This document shows, piece by piece, positions 1-7,036 of a DNA stretch of 64,000 nt; the stretch's first letter is position 1; each line of letters opens with the position of its first letter. The stretch lies in assembly GCF_001429725.1 (NCBI RefSeq), contig NZ_LMHV01000005.1:131308-195307 (forward strand), given 5' to 3'. The stretch is from Rhizobium sp. Root708. Lineage in GTDB: Bacteria; Pseudomonadota; Alphaproteobacteria; Rhizobiales; Rhizobiaceae. The notes under the pieces were generated by a model. That model was not told the origin of the DNA. It saw only the letters and a program-made list of their open reading frames with translations, and did not search any database. Position numbers and translations under genes: made by a program.

Positions 1-389
1 ATCGTGTTGGCGCTGGAGATCAGCTGGGAGATCGTGTCGCTCGCCGATTGCTGCGCTACCGCTAGGCTCGTCGAATCCTGGCTGCCCTGCAGGGCAGTCA
101 AATTCGAGACGAGCGAGTCCGCGACATCCTGAAGGCTGGAGAGTGCCGATTGGGAGGCGTCAAGACGGACGCTGACGACGGAGTTGTTCGCCTTCAGCGA
201 AGCGGCCTGATCAATCGCGGTGCGCAGGTTGATGCTTGTGGTCGCACCCGATCCCAGCGACGCGCCAAGGTCGGCGTAGGTGCCGGTCGTCGCTTCCGTC
301 GATGCGGTGATCAGACGCGTCTGGGATTGATTGATGGTCTGGCGAAGGCTGGTGGCGAGCGCCGTGCTCGAAACGAACGACAATTTCAT
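1..389 (-). CDS. flgL: Flagellar hook-filament junction protein FlgL (partial)
   Basis: FlgL (HAP3) joins the hook-associated protein FlgK to the flagellin filament outside the cell. Only the N-terminal 129 residues lie in the window; the gene continues past position 1. The protein begins MKLSFVSSTALATSLRQTI and then gives the Ser/Thr/Ala-rich helical pattern of flagellin-like D0/D1 segments. The ATG ends at 389, two bases beyond the flgK stop, so the genes are probably translationally coupled. Flagellin itself is less likely because the gene directly follows flgK, the usual rhizobial place for flgL. The C-terminus cannot be judged. Confidence 0.88.
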   Translation of the reverse strand, partial: MKLSFVSSTALATSLRQTINQSQTRLITASTEATTGTYADLGASLGSGATTSINLRTAIDQAASLKANNSVVSVRLDASQSALSSLQDVADSLVSNLTALQGSQDSTSLAVAQQSASDTISQLISSANT

Positions 390-391
390 GG

Positions 392-1852
392 TCAGGTCCC
401 CAGGTCGAGCAGCGATTGCAGCATTTCGTTGATCGTGTTGAGCAGCTTCGTCGCGGCCTTGTAGGATTGCTCGATGTCGAGAAGCAGCGTCAGTTCCTCG
501 TCCAGATTGACGCCCGTCTCGTTGGAGTAGGCTTCGTCGCTGCGGGACAAGGCTGCCGATGTGTTCTCGGCCGCGGATGTCGCGCCGCTCCTGTACTCTT
601 CGAGCCAGCCGATCGATGCCGATGCGTAGGACATGATGCTGACGCTGGATGAAAGACCGGCATCGGACGAGAAGCTGCGGGACGTATCCAGCGCGGAATA
701 GAGCGTGTTCAGGTTATCGGAAAAGCCACTGTTGCCATCGCTGTTCAGATCCGTGATTCCGCTCACGGATCCGTCCCGAAGGTTCATCGGATCGCCGCCT
801 TGGCTGGTGACGACGCTCGAATTCACCGAGATGGTCGCCGCAATACCGTTGATCACATCGCTCGACGTTGGCGTTTCACCGTCGGCGCCGGTCGATGTCG
901 TCCACACGAACAAGCCCGGCACTGTCGTCGTGCCGTCTGTTTCCGAAAAGGCCGAGACCAGAGATTTGGCGATTTCCTCGAGCTGGGCCTGAAACGTCGG
1001 CGCGACTTCGTCGCGGAGCTGAAGCAGAGCTTGCAGGCTTCCGTCGGCCGAGGTCGTGGAGCCCTCTCCGGCCTTCAGCGCTACGCCGTCGATATAGACG
1101 GCATTCCCTTCCGTGCCGGCAACATAGGTGGACGTTGCCTTGAACGTGACGCTACGTGCCGTGCTCTCGAACAGCGTCGTGCCATCGCTCGTGTAAAGCG
1201 CCATGTCGTTGTTGTCACGCGTGACCGTGGTGACGCCGATGATCGACGAAATCTGCTTCAGCAGTTTTTCGCGCTCATCAAGCGCACTCGACGTATCCGC
1301 TCCGGTCGCTGTCGCGACTTTCACGGCATCGTTCGCCGTTTGGAACTGTGAGAGAAGCGTGTTCAGCGTATCGACCTGGGTGGCAATCTCCGCGTCGGCG
1401 TCCTGCCGAACGGATTGAACGCCGTCGCTGGCTTCATTCAGCGAGTTCGCCAGGTCCTGCGCCGCCGTCACAGCCGATTGGGCGGCAATCGTGCTGCTTG
1501 GCGACGTCGCGAAGGTCTGCAATGCCTCCTGGAAGGAGGCAAGGTATGTGCTTGGGGACGTTTCATAGTCGTTGCCCCCAAGGATCGATTTCAATTGTTC
1601 CAGCCCATCGAGCAAAGTCTGTTGCCCGCTATCGCTTGCATTCGACTGCAGATATTGCGTCAGCAGCGCATCTTCCTGGGCGCGGGAGACGGCGACGACC
1701 TGTGCTCCATCGAGCGAGGTCGTGACCGCCGCTTCCCGGCGCACATAGTCGGTGTTGCTGGAGTTGGCGATGTTGTTGGCAACGATGCTGCTTTGGTAGC
1801 TCGTCGTGCTGAATATGCTTTTCGTCGTATTGAGCGCGGCGGACAGTGACAT
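392..1852 (-). CDS. flgK: Flagellar hook-associated protein 1 FlgK
   Basis: FlgK (HAP1) caps the hook and starts the hook-filament junction. The 486-residue product has the N-terminal rod/hook signature (SIVANNIANSSNTDYVRR, about residues 22-39) that FlgK shares with FlgE. Its long central region is rich in Ser, Thr and Ala, as in exported axial proteins. The C-terminal heptad-like end (LLLDIEQSYKAATKLLNTI) is typical of D0 helices. There is no cleaved signal peptide, as expected for export by the flagellar type III system. The length is normal for rhizobial FlgK. The start has an AAGGA site about ten bases upstream. It lies 12 bp after flgE and 2 bp before flgL, so the three genes form one operon. 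Confidence 0.93.
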   Translation of the reverse strand: MSLSAALNTTKSIFSTTSYQSSIVANNIANSSNTDYVRREAAVTTSLDGAQVVAVSRAQEDALLTQYLQSNASDSGQQTLLDGLEQLKSILGGNDYETSPSTYLASFQEALQTFATSPSSTIAAQSAVTAAQDLANSLNEASDGVQSVRQDADAEIATQVDTLNTLLSQFQTANDAVKVATATGADTSSALDEREKLLKQISSIIGVTTVTRDNNDMALYTSDGTTLFESTARSVTFKATSTYVAGTEGNAVYIDGVALKAGEGSTTSADGSLQALLQLRDEVAPTFQAQLEEIAKSLVSAFSETDGTTTVPGLFVWTTSTGADGETPTSSDVINGIAATISVNSSVVTSQGGDPMNLRDGSVSGITDLNSDGNSGFSDNLNTLYSALDTSRSFSSDAGLSSSVSIMSYASASIGWLEEYRSGATSAAENTSAALSRSDEAYSNETGVNLDEELTLLLDIEQSYKAATKLLNTINEMLQSLLDLGT

Positions 1853-1864
1853 GGGCGGCCGTCC

Positions 1865-3160
1865 TTATCGCTTCAGGTTGACGAGGACGTCCATGATGTC
1901 CGAACCGGTCTGGAAGACCTTCGAGTTGGCGGTGTACGAGCGCTGCGCCTCGATCATCTCGGTCAACTCGCCCGCGAGGTCGACGTTGGAACTCTCGAGT
2001 GCGCCCGATTGGATGGAGCCGAGACCGTTCGACTGGGGGAAGCCAGTGACGGTGACGCCGGAGGCGCCGTTGGCGCTGTAGACGTTGCCGCTCAGCAAGG
2101 TGAGATTGTCGGGGCTGGCGACCGTTGCAAGCGGGATCTGGTAAAGCGATTTCGTCGTGCCATTCGAATAGGACACGGAAACGACGCCATCGGTTCCGAC
2201 ACTGACGGAGCTGACCGTGCTTGCCGCCTGACCGTCGGCCGATCCCGTGGCCGAGAAATCGGACGCGAGCTGCGTGAAGTCGGAATAGTCCATAGTGATC
2301 GTCTTGGCGGTGACCGGATCGACAATGTCGGTATCGGTCGCCGACGTGAGCTGGCCGTTCGCATCGAAGCTCATGGTCGCCACGCTGACGGCGCTCGACG
2401 AGTAGGGGAAGGATATCGTGCCGCCGGTCGTGGCGTCGGCATTGCGGTAAACGGCCACCTCCCAGGTCGAGCCCGTGATGGCGCCGCTTGCGTCCGTGGT
2501 CTCGCCGGTCTTGGTAAAATAGTAGTCGTACTGGATGGTGTTGCCGAGACTGTCGTAGGCAACCAGCGACATCTTCTTCGTGTCGTCGGTGACTGCAGAT
2601 GCATCGTTGGCGCTTGGCAGCGTGCTGGTGTCCGAAACGACTTCTGCGCCGGAATCGAGGTTGCCGCTGAAGTAGGCCGACGTCGAAGCGACCGCGCTGA
2701 GGCCGGACTGGGTGACGTTAACGGGAACGAGGCCGTCAAAGCCGTTCACGACGACTGCCGGAGCGCCGGAGTCATAGGAGTAGCCCATCAGCGTGAAACC
2801 GGCGCTATTGACCAGATTGCCGCTGGAATCGACGGAGAAATCGCCGGCGCGCGTCAGGACCGGTGTGCCGTCGGCACCCGACACGATGAAGAAGCCGTCG
2901 CCTGAGATCGCGAGGTTGTAGGCCGATGTCGTGTAGGAGATGTCGCCCTGCTCGGCGACAGCCTGGCGTACCGTCGTCTGCACGCCGCCGGAATTGTAGT
3001 TGCCGGTCGTGGATGGCAGTACGAGAGAAGAAAACGCAGTGGAAACAGACTTGTAACCCGTTGTATTGGAGTTGGCGATGTTATCGGCGACCGTGCTCAA
3101 GCGGTTTGCCTGCGCGGCCATCCCAGATACTGCTGTTTTCATGCTGCCGAAGATGCTCAT
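1865..3160 (-). CDS. flgE: Flagellar hook protein FlgE
   Basis: FlgE is the hook subunit that polymerises into the universal joint between basal body and filament. The 431-residue product starts MSIFGSMKTAVSGM and carries the basal-body signature ADNIANSNTTGYKS (about residues 25-38). The middle contains the hook D2-type Gly/Ser/Thr-rich region, and the end (SSNVDLAGELTEMIEAQR) is the conserved C-terminal coiled-coil segment. I chose the start at 3160, with AAGGAAAA just upstream, over an in-frame start at 3223 that adds 21 unrelated residues. It is the first gene of flgE-flgK-flgL. The upstream gene is a divergent TetR regulator rather than the usual rhizobial flagellar genes. Confidence 0.93.
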   Translation of the reverse strand: MSIFGSMKTAVSGMAAQANRLSTVADNIANSNTTGYKSVSTAFSSLVLPSTTGNYNSGGVQTTVRQAVAEQGDISYTTSAYNLAISGDGFFIVSGADGTPVLTRAGDFSVDSSGNLVNSAGFTLMGYSYDSGAPAVVVNGFDGLVPVNVTQSGLSAVASTSAYFSGNLDSGAEVVSDTSTLPSANDASAVTDDTKKMSLVAYDSLGNTIQYDYYFTKTGETTDASGAITGSTWEVAVYRNADATTGGTISFPYSSSAVSVATMSFDANGQLTSATDTDIVDPVTAKTITMDYSDFTQLASDFSATGSADGQAASTVSSVSVGTDGVVSVSYSNGTTKSLYQIPLATVASPDNLTLLSGNVYSANGASGVTVTGFPQSNGLGSIQSGALESSNVDLAGELTEMIEAQRSYTANSKVFQTGSDIMDVLVNLKR

Positions 3161-3613
3161 AGCGTTTTCCTTGCCAAGACTGGTGGTACATGCCGCGTAT
3201 TCGCACGCAAGCGACAGCCGCACGGAAAACGTGTGACGAATCGTGACGCCTGGCGTAGAATAGGATTGGCTTTATCGGTGCGGTTCATCCGCACGCCCGC
3301 TGGTATTCGACCAAGCAGCGGCCGATCAGCGGTGAATCATTAAAGAACTTAGTGGTACCGTAAAGACAAAGCTAACTTCCGCAACCCTAGAAATCGCCTG
3401 TCACTTCTTGGGCTCTCCGACGTGCTCACAGATCACGTCTGGACATAGCAGAGCCGTGGACAGTTGCGTCCGCACCGCCCCTATTTAGGGATAAGTAGTT
3501 GACGTATCAGCGGATGCTGTGATTGTCTCGGCAGGTCAGGGTGCCGTTCGGCGGAAATATCGCTGCATTCTGTCGCTGCTTTTCGTGATGCCGCCAAGGG
3601 AACGTTTGAAGTT
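3161..3613. other. Divergent intergenic region flgE / tetR
   Basis: These 453 bases separate flgE (leftward) from the first TetR gene (rightward) and must hold both promoters. I see no convincing gene. The region contains the palindrome at 3340-3363, which resembles two other sites in this window. It also has a short motif TAGGGATAAGTAGT at 3486-3499 that recurs nearly unchanged at 4257-4270. No confident -35/-10 pair could be assigned by eye. Confidence 0.6.
3340..3363. promoter_or_regulatory. Candidate TetR operator, site A (degenerate)
   Basis: The site reads TTAAAGAACT-tagt-GGTACCGTAA. Its left arm equals that of site C (10969-10992) and it has the same 24-bp spacing with TTA/TAA ends; the right arm is less conserved. 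It lies between flgE and the first TetR gene. Its role as an operator is inferred from the repetition and from having TetR genes next to two of the three copies. Confidence 0.45.
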
Positions 3614-4249
3614 ATGAACGTGCATGAATCCCAGAAAGTCGTCTCCGAGGTGAAGCGATCGCGCGGTCGTCCGCCGGCCCACGACGAAGCGACGCGTCGG
3701 GCGCAGATCGTCGAGACGGCGCGCGGAACTTTCTCGGAATTTGGCTACGCAGGTACAACCACAGATATTGTCGCCGCGCGTTGCCAAATTTCCAAGCAAA
3801 CGCTCTACCGTCTGTTCCCAAGCAAGGAAGATTTGTTCATCGCGGCGACGATGATGCCGGCACAGGCATTGCTCGATCTGCCTCGACCCGACGGCGAAGA
3901 CGTCCCCATGGAGGAGGTGATCGCGAGGATCTTCCGCATCGATAGCGCACCCGTTCATGCCGCGTTGATCCGTACCGCTACAGGCGAAGCGGCAGATATT
4001 CCAGAAATGGCAGAGGCCCTGGCTCTTCGGGAAATTCAGCAGGCGAGGAGCTGCCTGATCGAGTGGCTGCGCGGCGAGGTCGCGAAGGGGAGCCTTCGTC
4101 TCGATAGTCCGGAAAGCTGTGCGCGGTTGCTGATGGATATGATGTTTTCTGGGATGAGCCCGCGAGGCGGATGGGATCATGCGACCTCCAGGAAAGAACA
4201 CCTGGGGAATTGCATCCGGTTTTTCCTGCGGGGCGCCTCCGCATCTTGA
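3614..4249 (+). CDS. TetR/AcrR family regulator (paralogue 1)
   Basis: This is a predicted one-component repressor of 211 residues. After a basic leader (KRSRGRPPAHDEATRR, about residues 14-29) comes a standard TetR_N domain, with helix-turn-helix TTTDIVAARCQISKQTLYRL at about residues 51-70 and the FPSKEDLF end of the domain. The C-terminal ligand domain ends with LLMDMMFSGMSP, strikingly like LMDMIFGGMGP in the TetR gene at 10192-10851, so the two are paralogues. It is divergent from flgE and is followed by the DUF6502/DUF5666 pair. The ribosome site before the ATG is weak (GAAG). The ligand is unknown. It probably represses itself and neighbours through site A. Confidence 0.85.
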   Translation: MNVHESQKVVSEVKRSRGRPPAHDEATRRAQIVETARGTFSEFGYAGTTTDIVAARCQISKQTLYRLFPSKEDLFIAATMMPAQALLDLPRPDGEDVPMEEVIARIFRIDSAPVHAALIRTATGEAADIPEMAEALALREIQQARSCLIEWLRGEVAKGSLRLDSPESCARLLMDMMFSGMSPRGGWDHATSRKEHLGNCIRFFLRGASAS

Positions 4250-4256
4250 TTTTTGG

Positions 4257-4270
4257 TACGGATAAGTACT
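4257..4270 (+). repeat. Short motif repeated at 3486-3499
   Basis: TACGGATAAGTACT here matches TAGGGATAAGTAGT at 3486-3499 at 12 of 14 positions. One copy lies upstream of the first TetR gene and the other upstream of the DUF6502 gene, on the same strand. It could be a shared promoter element or a chance match. Confidence 0.25.
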
Positions 4271-4345
4271 ACGTGTGGTTGGCATGATGCGAGTGGATGT
4301 TCATCCGAGGAGCTGCGGCCTACGGCGTCCAGCGCGAGCGGGACG

Positions 4346-5185
4346 ATGAAGCAACGGCCGAAACCTCCGTTTTCAGAAGACGCGTTGCAGCGTACGCTCC
4401 TCCGTGTCTTGAGGCCGCTGGTGCGGCTTTGTTTGGCAAGCGGCCTGAACTACGTCGCGTTCTCGGCCCTCATGCGCAGGCTGTTTATCGATGTTGCCGA
4501 GAAGGACTTCGCGCTTCCTGAAAAGCAGCAGACGGACAGTCGTATATCTCTGCTAACAGGCATTCACCGCAAAGACGTCAGCCGGCTGCGCGGGAGTAGC
4601 CTTTCGGTTGATTCTCTGCCTGCGCCGGCCTCCCGCACCAGCCGCATCGTTGCGCGGTGGCTGGCCGATCCACGCTGCTGCGATGAGACCGGTGCGTTTA
4701 AGGCCTTGCCGCGGTCGTCAACGGATGGCGGGTTCTCGTTCGAAACCCTCGTCGGCGAGGTGACGAAAGATCTGCATGCCCGCGCCGTTCTGGATGAATG
4801 GCTCGATCGTGGCCTTGCCGCGCTTGACGAAAACGATCATGTCCACCTTCGCGTCGATTCACTCGTCTCAAGCGCGGACATGCAAACGCGGCAGCACTAT
4901 TTTACGCGGAACCTTCATGACCATGCCGTGGCGGCGGTCGAGAACATTCTTGCCGAGGCACCGCCTTCCTTCGAGCGCGCGGTTCACTACAACAACATTT
5001 CCGATGCTCTTGCCAAGCGCCTCGAGGCGGCCAGCCGGGAAGAAGCGATGGCGATGCTGCTGCGGCTGAATCGTCTGGCCAACCAAGCCATCGAGAGCGA
5101 CCCGGGCGGCGATCACCGGTGGATTGCCGGCGTCTACATCCTGCGGGCTGATGACGATCAGCTGGCATCGGAGGCCGGCGAATGA
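4346..5185 (+). CDS. DUF6502 family protein
   Basis: This 279-residue cytoplasmic protein has no signal peptide or membrane segment and belongs to the family I recognise as DUF6502. The N-terminal part (about residues 15-95) looks like a winged-helix region: LRPLVRLCLASGLNYVAFSA, then RISLLTGIHRKDVSRLRG, a plausible DNA-recognition helix. The rest is helical with no recognised catalytic motif. I chose MKQRPKPPF at 4346 because the longer in-frame start at 4253 adds 31 residues without a better ribosome site. Its stop overlaps the next start by four bases (ATGA). Genes of this family are commonly found next to DUF5666 genes, as here. A regulatory role is inferred only from the fold impression. 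Confidence 0.7.
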   Translation: MKQRPKPPFSEDALQRTLLRVLRPLVRLCLASGLNYVAFSALMRRLFIDVAEKDFALPEKQQTDSRISLLTGIHRKDVSRLRGSSLSVDSLPAPASRTSRIVARWLADPRCCDETGAFKALPRSSTDGGFSFETLVGEVTKDLHARAVLDEWLDRGLAALDENDHVHLRVDSLVSSADMQTRQHYFTRNLHDHAVAAVENILAEAPPSFERAVHYNNISDALAKRLEAASREEAMAMLLRLNRLANQAIESDPGGDHRWIAGVYILRADDDQLASEAGE

Positions 5186-6246
5186 AGCGCTTGGCCACGT
5201 CACGCCGCGGTTTCATGCAAGCGGTTGCTCTCCTGCCATTCGCTTTTGGCGCAAAGGCGGCGGAGAAGCCGAAGCCGCACGATCATGGCATCGGCGGCAC
5301 AGGTGCGTCTTTGCGCGGTAACGAAGACCAAGGCATCGGCGGGACCGGGATCGTCGGGACGATCACCGGTTTCGGCAGCATCATCGTCAACGGCGTGCGG
5401 ATTCCGTATCCGACGGATGTGCCCGTCTATCTGGATGGCCAGCGTGCCGGTACAGACAAGATGCGCGTTGGGCATGTGGTCCGCGTCCTGCTCAGCCGCA
5501 CGCAGGCGCAATCGATCCACGTCACCAGCGAGGTGATCGGCCCCATCTCCGGGATCGGGAAGGGGCGGATAGACGTTCTTGCCCAGTCCGTCGATGTCAC
5601 GAACCTGGCTGCGCGTCCGCGCTTGAGGGCTGGGCAGGTGATTGCTGTCTACGGGATCAGGAAGCCCGACGGCACTATCGTTGCCAGCCGCATAGAGGGC
5701 CGCCCGGCTTCGACAGCCCCAATTCTGCGCGGTATTGCGGAGCGTAGGAACGGAAACCTAGCGGTCGCGGGCTTTGTCGTCGGTCGTCCGTCCGCGAACC
5801 TCCTTGGCAAGCGGGTTGTCGTAACCTTCCTCAACTCCGGTGGGCAATGGCGCCCCGGCAAGGTGAAAGCGGACGATATCGTCCCCGGGCTGACGCGCGG
5901 AACCGTCAATATCGAGACGTTCGTGGAGAGGAACGGGTCGACCATACGGGCCGGTCTCGGATTCCACTTGAATGAGAATGGCATACAACCGCCCGGTAGA
6001 GACGGACGCGCGTTTGTGAACCTGCCAGTGGCAGGTGGCAACTTCGATCCCGGTCCGCCCGGTTTCGGTCGCGCCGATGGCCGGTTTCGCTTCAACCGAA
6101 TGGGACCAGGCGGGCCGCGCGGTCATTTCGGCGGCTTCAATCGTCCAGATCCGGGCCCTTGGGGCGGGCATATGGGACCGCCCGGTGGTCCTCCGGGTGC
6201 GCCTCCCGGGCCACCGCCGGGCCCACCTCCAGGTCCGCCTCCTTAA
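5182..6246 (+). CDS. DUF5666 protein with Tat signal and proline-rich tail
   Basis: This is a 354-residue exported protein of unknown function. The N-terminus has a twin-arginine motif (SRRGFMQAV, residues 7-15), a hydrophobic stretch and a cleavage-like AKA, so Tat export is likely. A GIGGTG motif occurs twice (about residues 36-41 and 50-55). Two tandem beta-rich DUF5666-like segments follow (GTITGFGSIIVNGVRI, then GPISGIGKGRIDVLAQSVDV), each the size of a small OB-like barrel. The last 70 residues are Gly/Pro/Arg-rich and end in a GPP/PPG collagen-like run. It is translationally coupled to the DUF6502 gene. The tail suggests a surface or cell-wall association, but that is inference. Confidence 0.75.
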   Translation: MKRLATSRRGFMQAVALLPFAFGAKAAEKPKPHDHGIGGTGASLRGNEDQGIGGTGIVGTITGFGSIIVNGVRIPYPTDVPVYLDGQRAGTDKMRVGHVVRVLLSRTQAQSIHVTSEVIGPISGIGKGRIDVLAQSVDVTNLAARPRLRAGQVIAVYGIRKPDGTIVASRIEGRPASTAPILRGIAERRNGNLAVAGFVVGRPSANLLGKRVVVTFLNSGGQWRPGKVKADDIVPGLTRGTVNIETFVERNGSTIRAGLGFHLNENGIQPPGRDGRAFVNLPVAGGNFDPGPPGFGRADGRFRFNRMGPGGPRGHFGGFNRPDPGPWGGHMGPPGGPPGAPPGPPPGPPPGPPP

Positions 6247-6297
6247 TAAGACAGAGTGGGTGATGCCCCGCCGCCGCGCGCTCTATTTAGCATCAGC

Positions 6298-6328
6298 TTG
6301 ACAAATGGGAAAAATTCCCATTTATCTT
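6298..6328 (+). promoter_or_regulatory. Promoter with overlapping perfect palindrome
   Basis: TTGACA at 6298-6303 and a weak TATCTT-like -10 near 6323-6328 (19-bp spacer) could form a vegetative promoter for the gene starting near 6400. Between them lies a perfect inverted repeat, AAATGGGAA-aaa-TTCCCATTT (6303-6323), with 9-bp arms. A repressor bound there would block RNA polymerase. The regulator is unknown; the palindrome does not resemble the TetR-associated sites. Confidence 0.4.
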
Positions 6329-6399
6329 GAGTCCTCCCGATGCTGCTTCGTTTCGGGCTGGGGATCATACGTACTAGCTTGATGGAAAAGGAGCTTCCC

Positions 6400-6696
6400 T
6401 TGAACGACGCGCCGCGGCTCAACGTCATCGCCCTACCAAAAGGCGAGTTCATTCAAGCAGCCTACCCCTGTGATCTGCCTGCCGATGGTTCGGACACTTC
6501 CGATGTCATCGTCACCTGGGAGAACCACGACGAAATCGTGGAGCTCTTTCGGCGAGCCAACAGCGTTGCCGTTCAGATTTCCGAGCTGTGGCAACTCAAG
6601 AAAGACGGTCGCCTGAGCCAGGATGATGTCGACTTCCTGGCGGAGCTGATGGGCCTTCAGGCACGTTTGTCAAAGGCCCTGTCCCAGGTGATTTGA
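6400..6696 (+). CDS. Small hypothetical protein
   Basis: I do not recognise this protein. With a TTG start at 6400 it has 98 residues; I chose it because AAGGAG lies seven bases upstream, while the in-frame ATGs at 6340 and 6382 have no good ribosome site. The product is acidic and soluble. A short beta-rich N-terminal half (LNVIALPKGEF) is followed by a helical C-terminal half (residues about 45-97, DEIVELFRRANSVAVQ and VDFLAELMGLQARL) that could form a helical hairpin. It converges on the small gene at 6708-7022. It may be controlled by the palindrome at 6303-6323. Confidence 0.55.
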   Translation: MNDAPRLNVIALPKGEFIQAAYPCDLPADGSDTSDVIVTWENHDEIVELFRRANSVAVQISELWQLKKDGRLSQDDVDFLAELMGLQARLSKALSQVI

Positions 6697-6707
6697 GCTT
6701 CGCGGCC

Positions 6708-7022
6708 TCAATGCAGTTGAGGTTTTGTCCGAGGCTCGAGGAGCGGCGCGACCTCGCTCGACAGCAATTCCATATCGAAATAGCAGTCGGCCAGCAGGCA
6801 GGTGACGATGGCTTCGCACAGAAGCTCGATCTCCTGTGGAATGCCATGGATTTCGTCACCTCCCGCTTCATAAACGCCGACCCGCGGCCAGGCGCGCTTT
6901 TGCTGCGGATGCAGCTTTTCCCCGAGAAACGGCAAAAGGTCGATAAGCTCGGAAGCGATTGTGACGGCCTGTTCGAGCTCTTCTTCCTCTGTTGTCGGAA
7001 AATATGGACGATCAATGGACAT
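6708..7022 (-). CDS. Small acidic hypothetical protein after DUF1217 gene
   Basis: This 104-residue acidic protein is not recognised. It is helical (EEEELEQAVTIASELIDLLP, about residues 12-31; EIELLCEAIVTCLLADCYFD, about 64-83) with two cysteines in the second helix and no signal peptide. The ATG at 7022 is preceded by GAGGAG about ten bases upstream. It begins 14 bp after the DUF1217 stop on the same strand, so the two are probably one operon and this may be a chaperone or partner of the large protein. An overlapping rightward reading frame (6693-7031) was judged a shadow because of this operon context. Confidence 0.55.
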   Translation of the reverse strand: MSIDRPYFPTTEEEELEQAVTIASELIDLLPFLGEKLHPQQKRAWPRVGVYEAGGDEIHGIPQEIELLCEAIVTCLLADCYFDMELLSSEVAPLLEPRTKPQLH

Positions 7023-7036
7023 CCCGGATGAGCTCC

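Noticed and set aside
1865..3223. Longer flgE starting at 3223
   Set aside because: The extra 21 residues are not hook-like and would precede the conserved MSIFGSM start, which has its own ribosome site.
5182..6246. Proline-rich tail of the DUF5666 protein as a recombinogenic repeat or sequencing artefact
   Set aside because: The frame stays open and ends in a normal stop. The repeat is short and imperfect at the DNA level.
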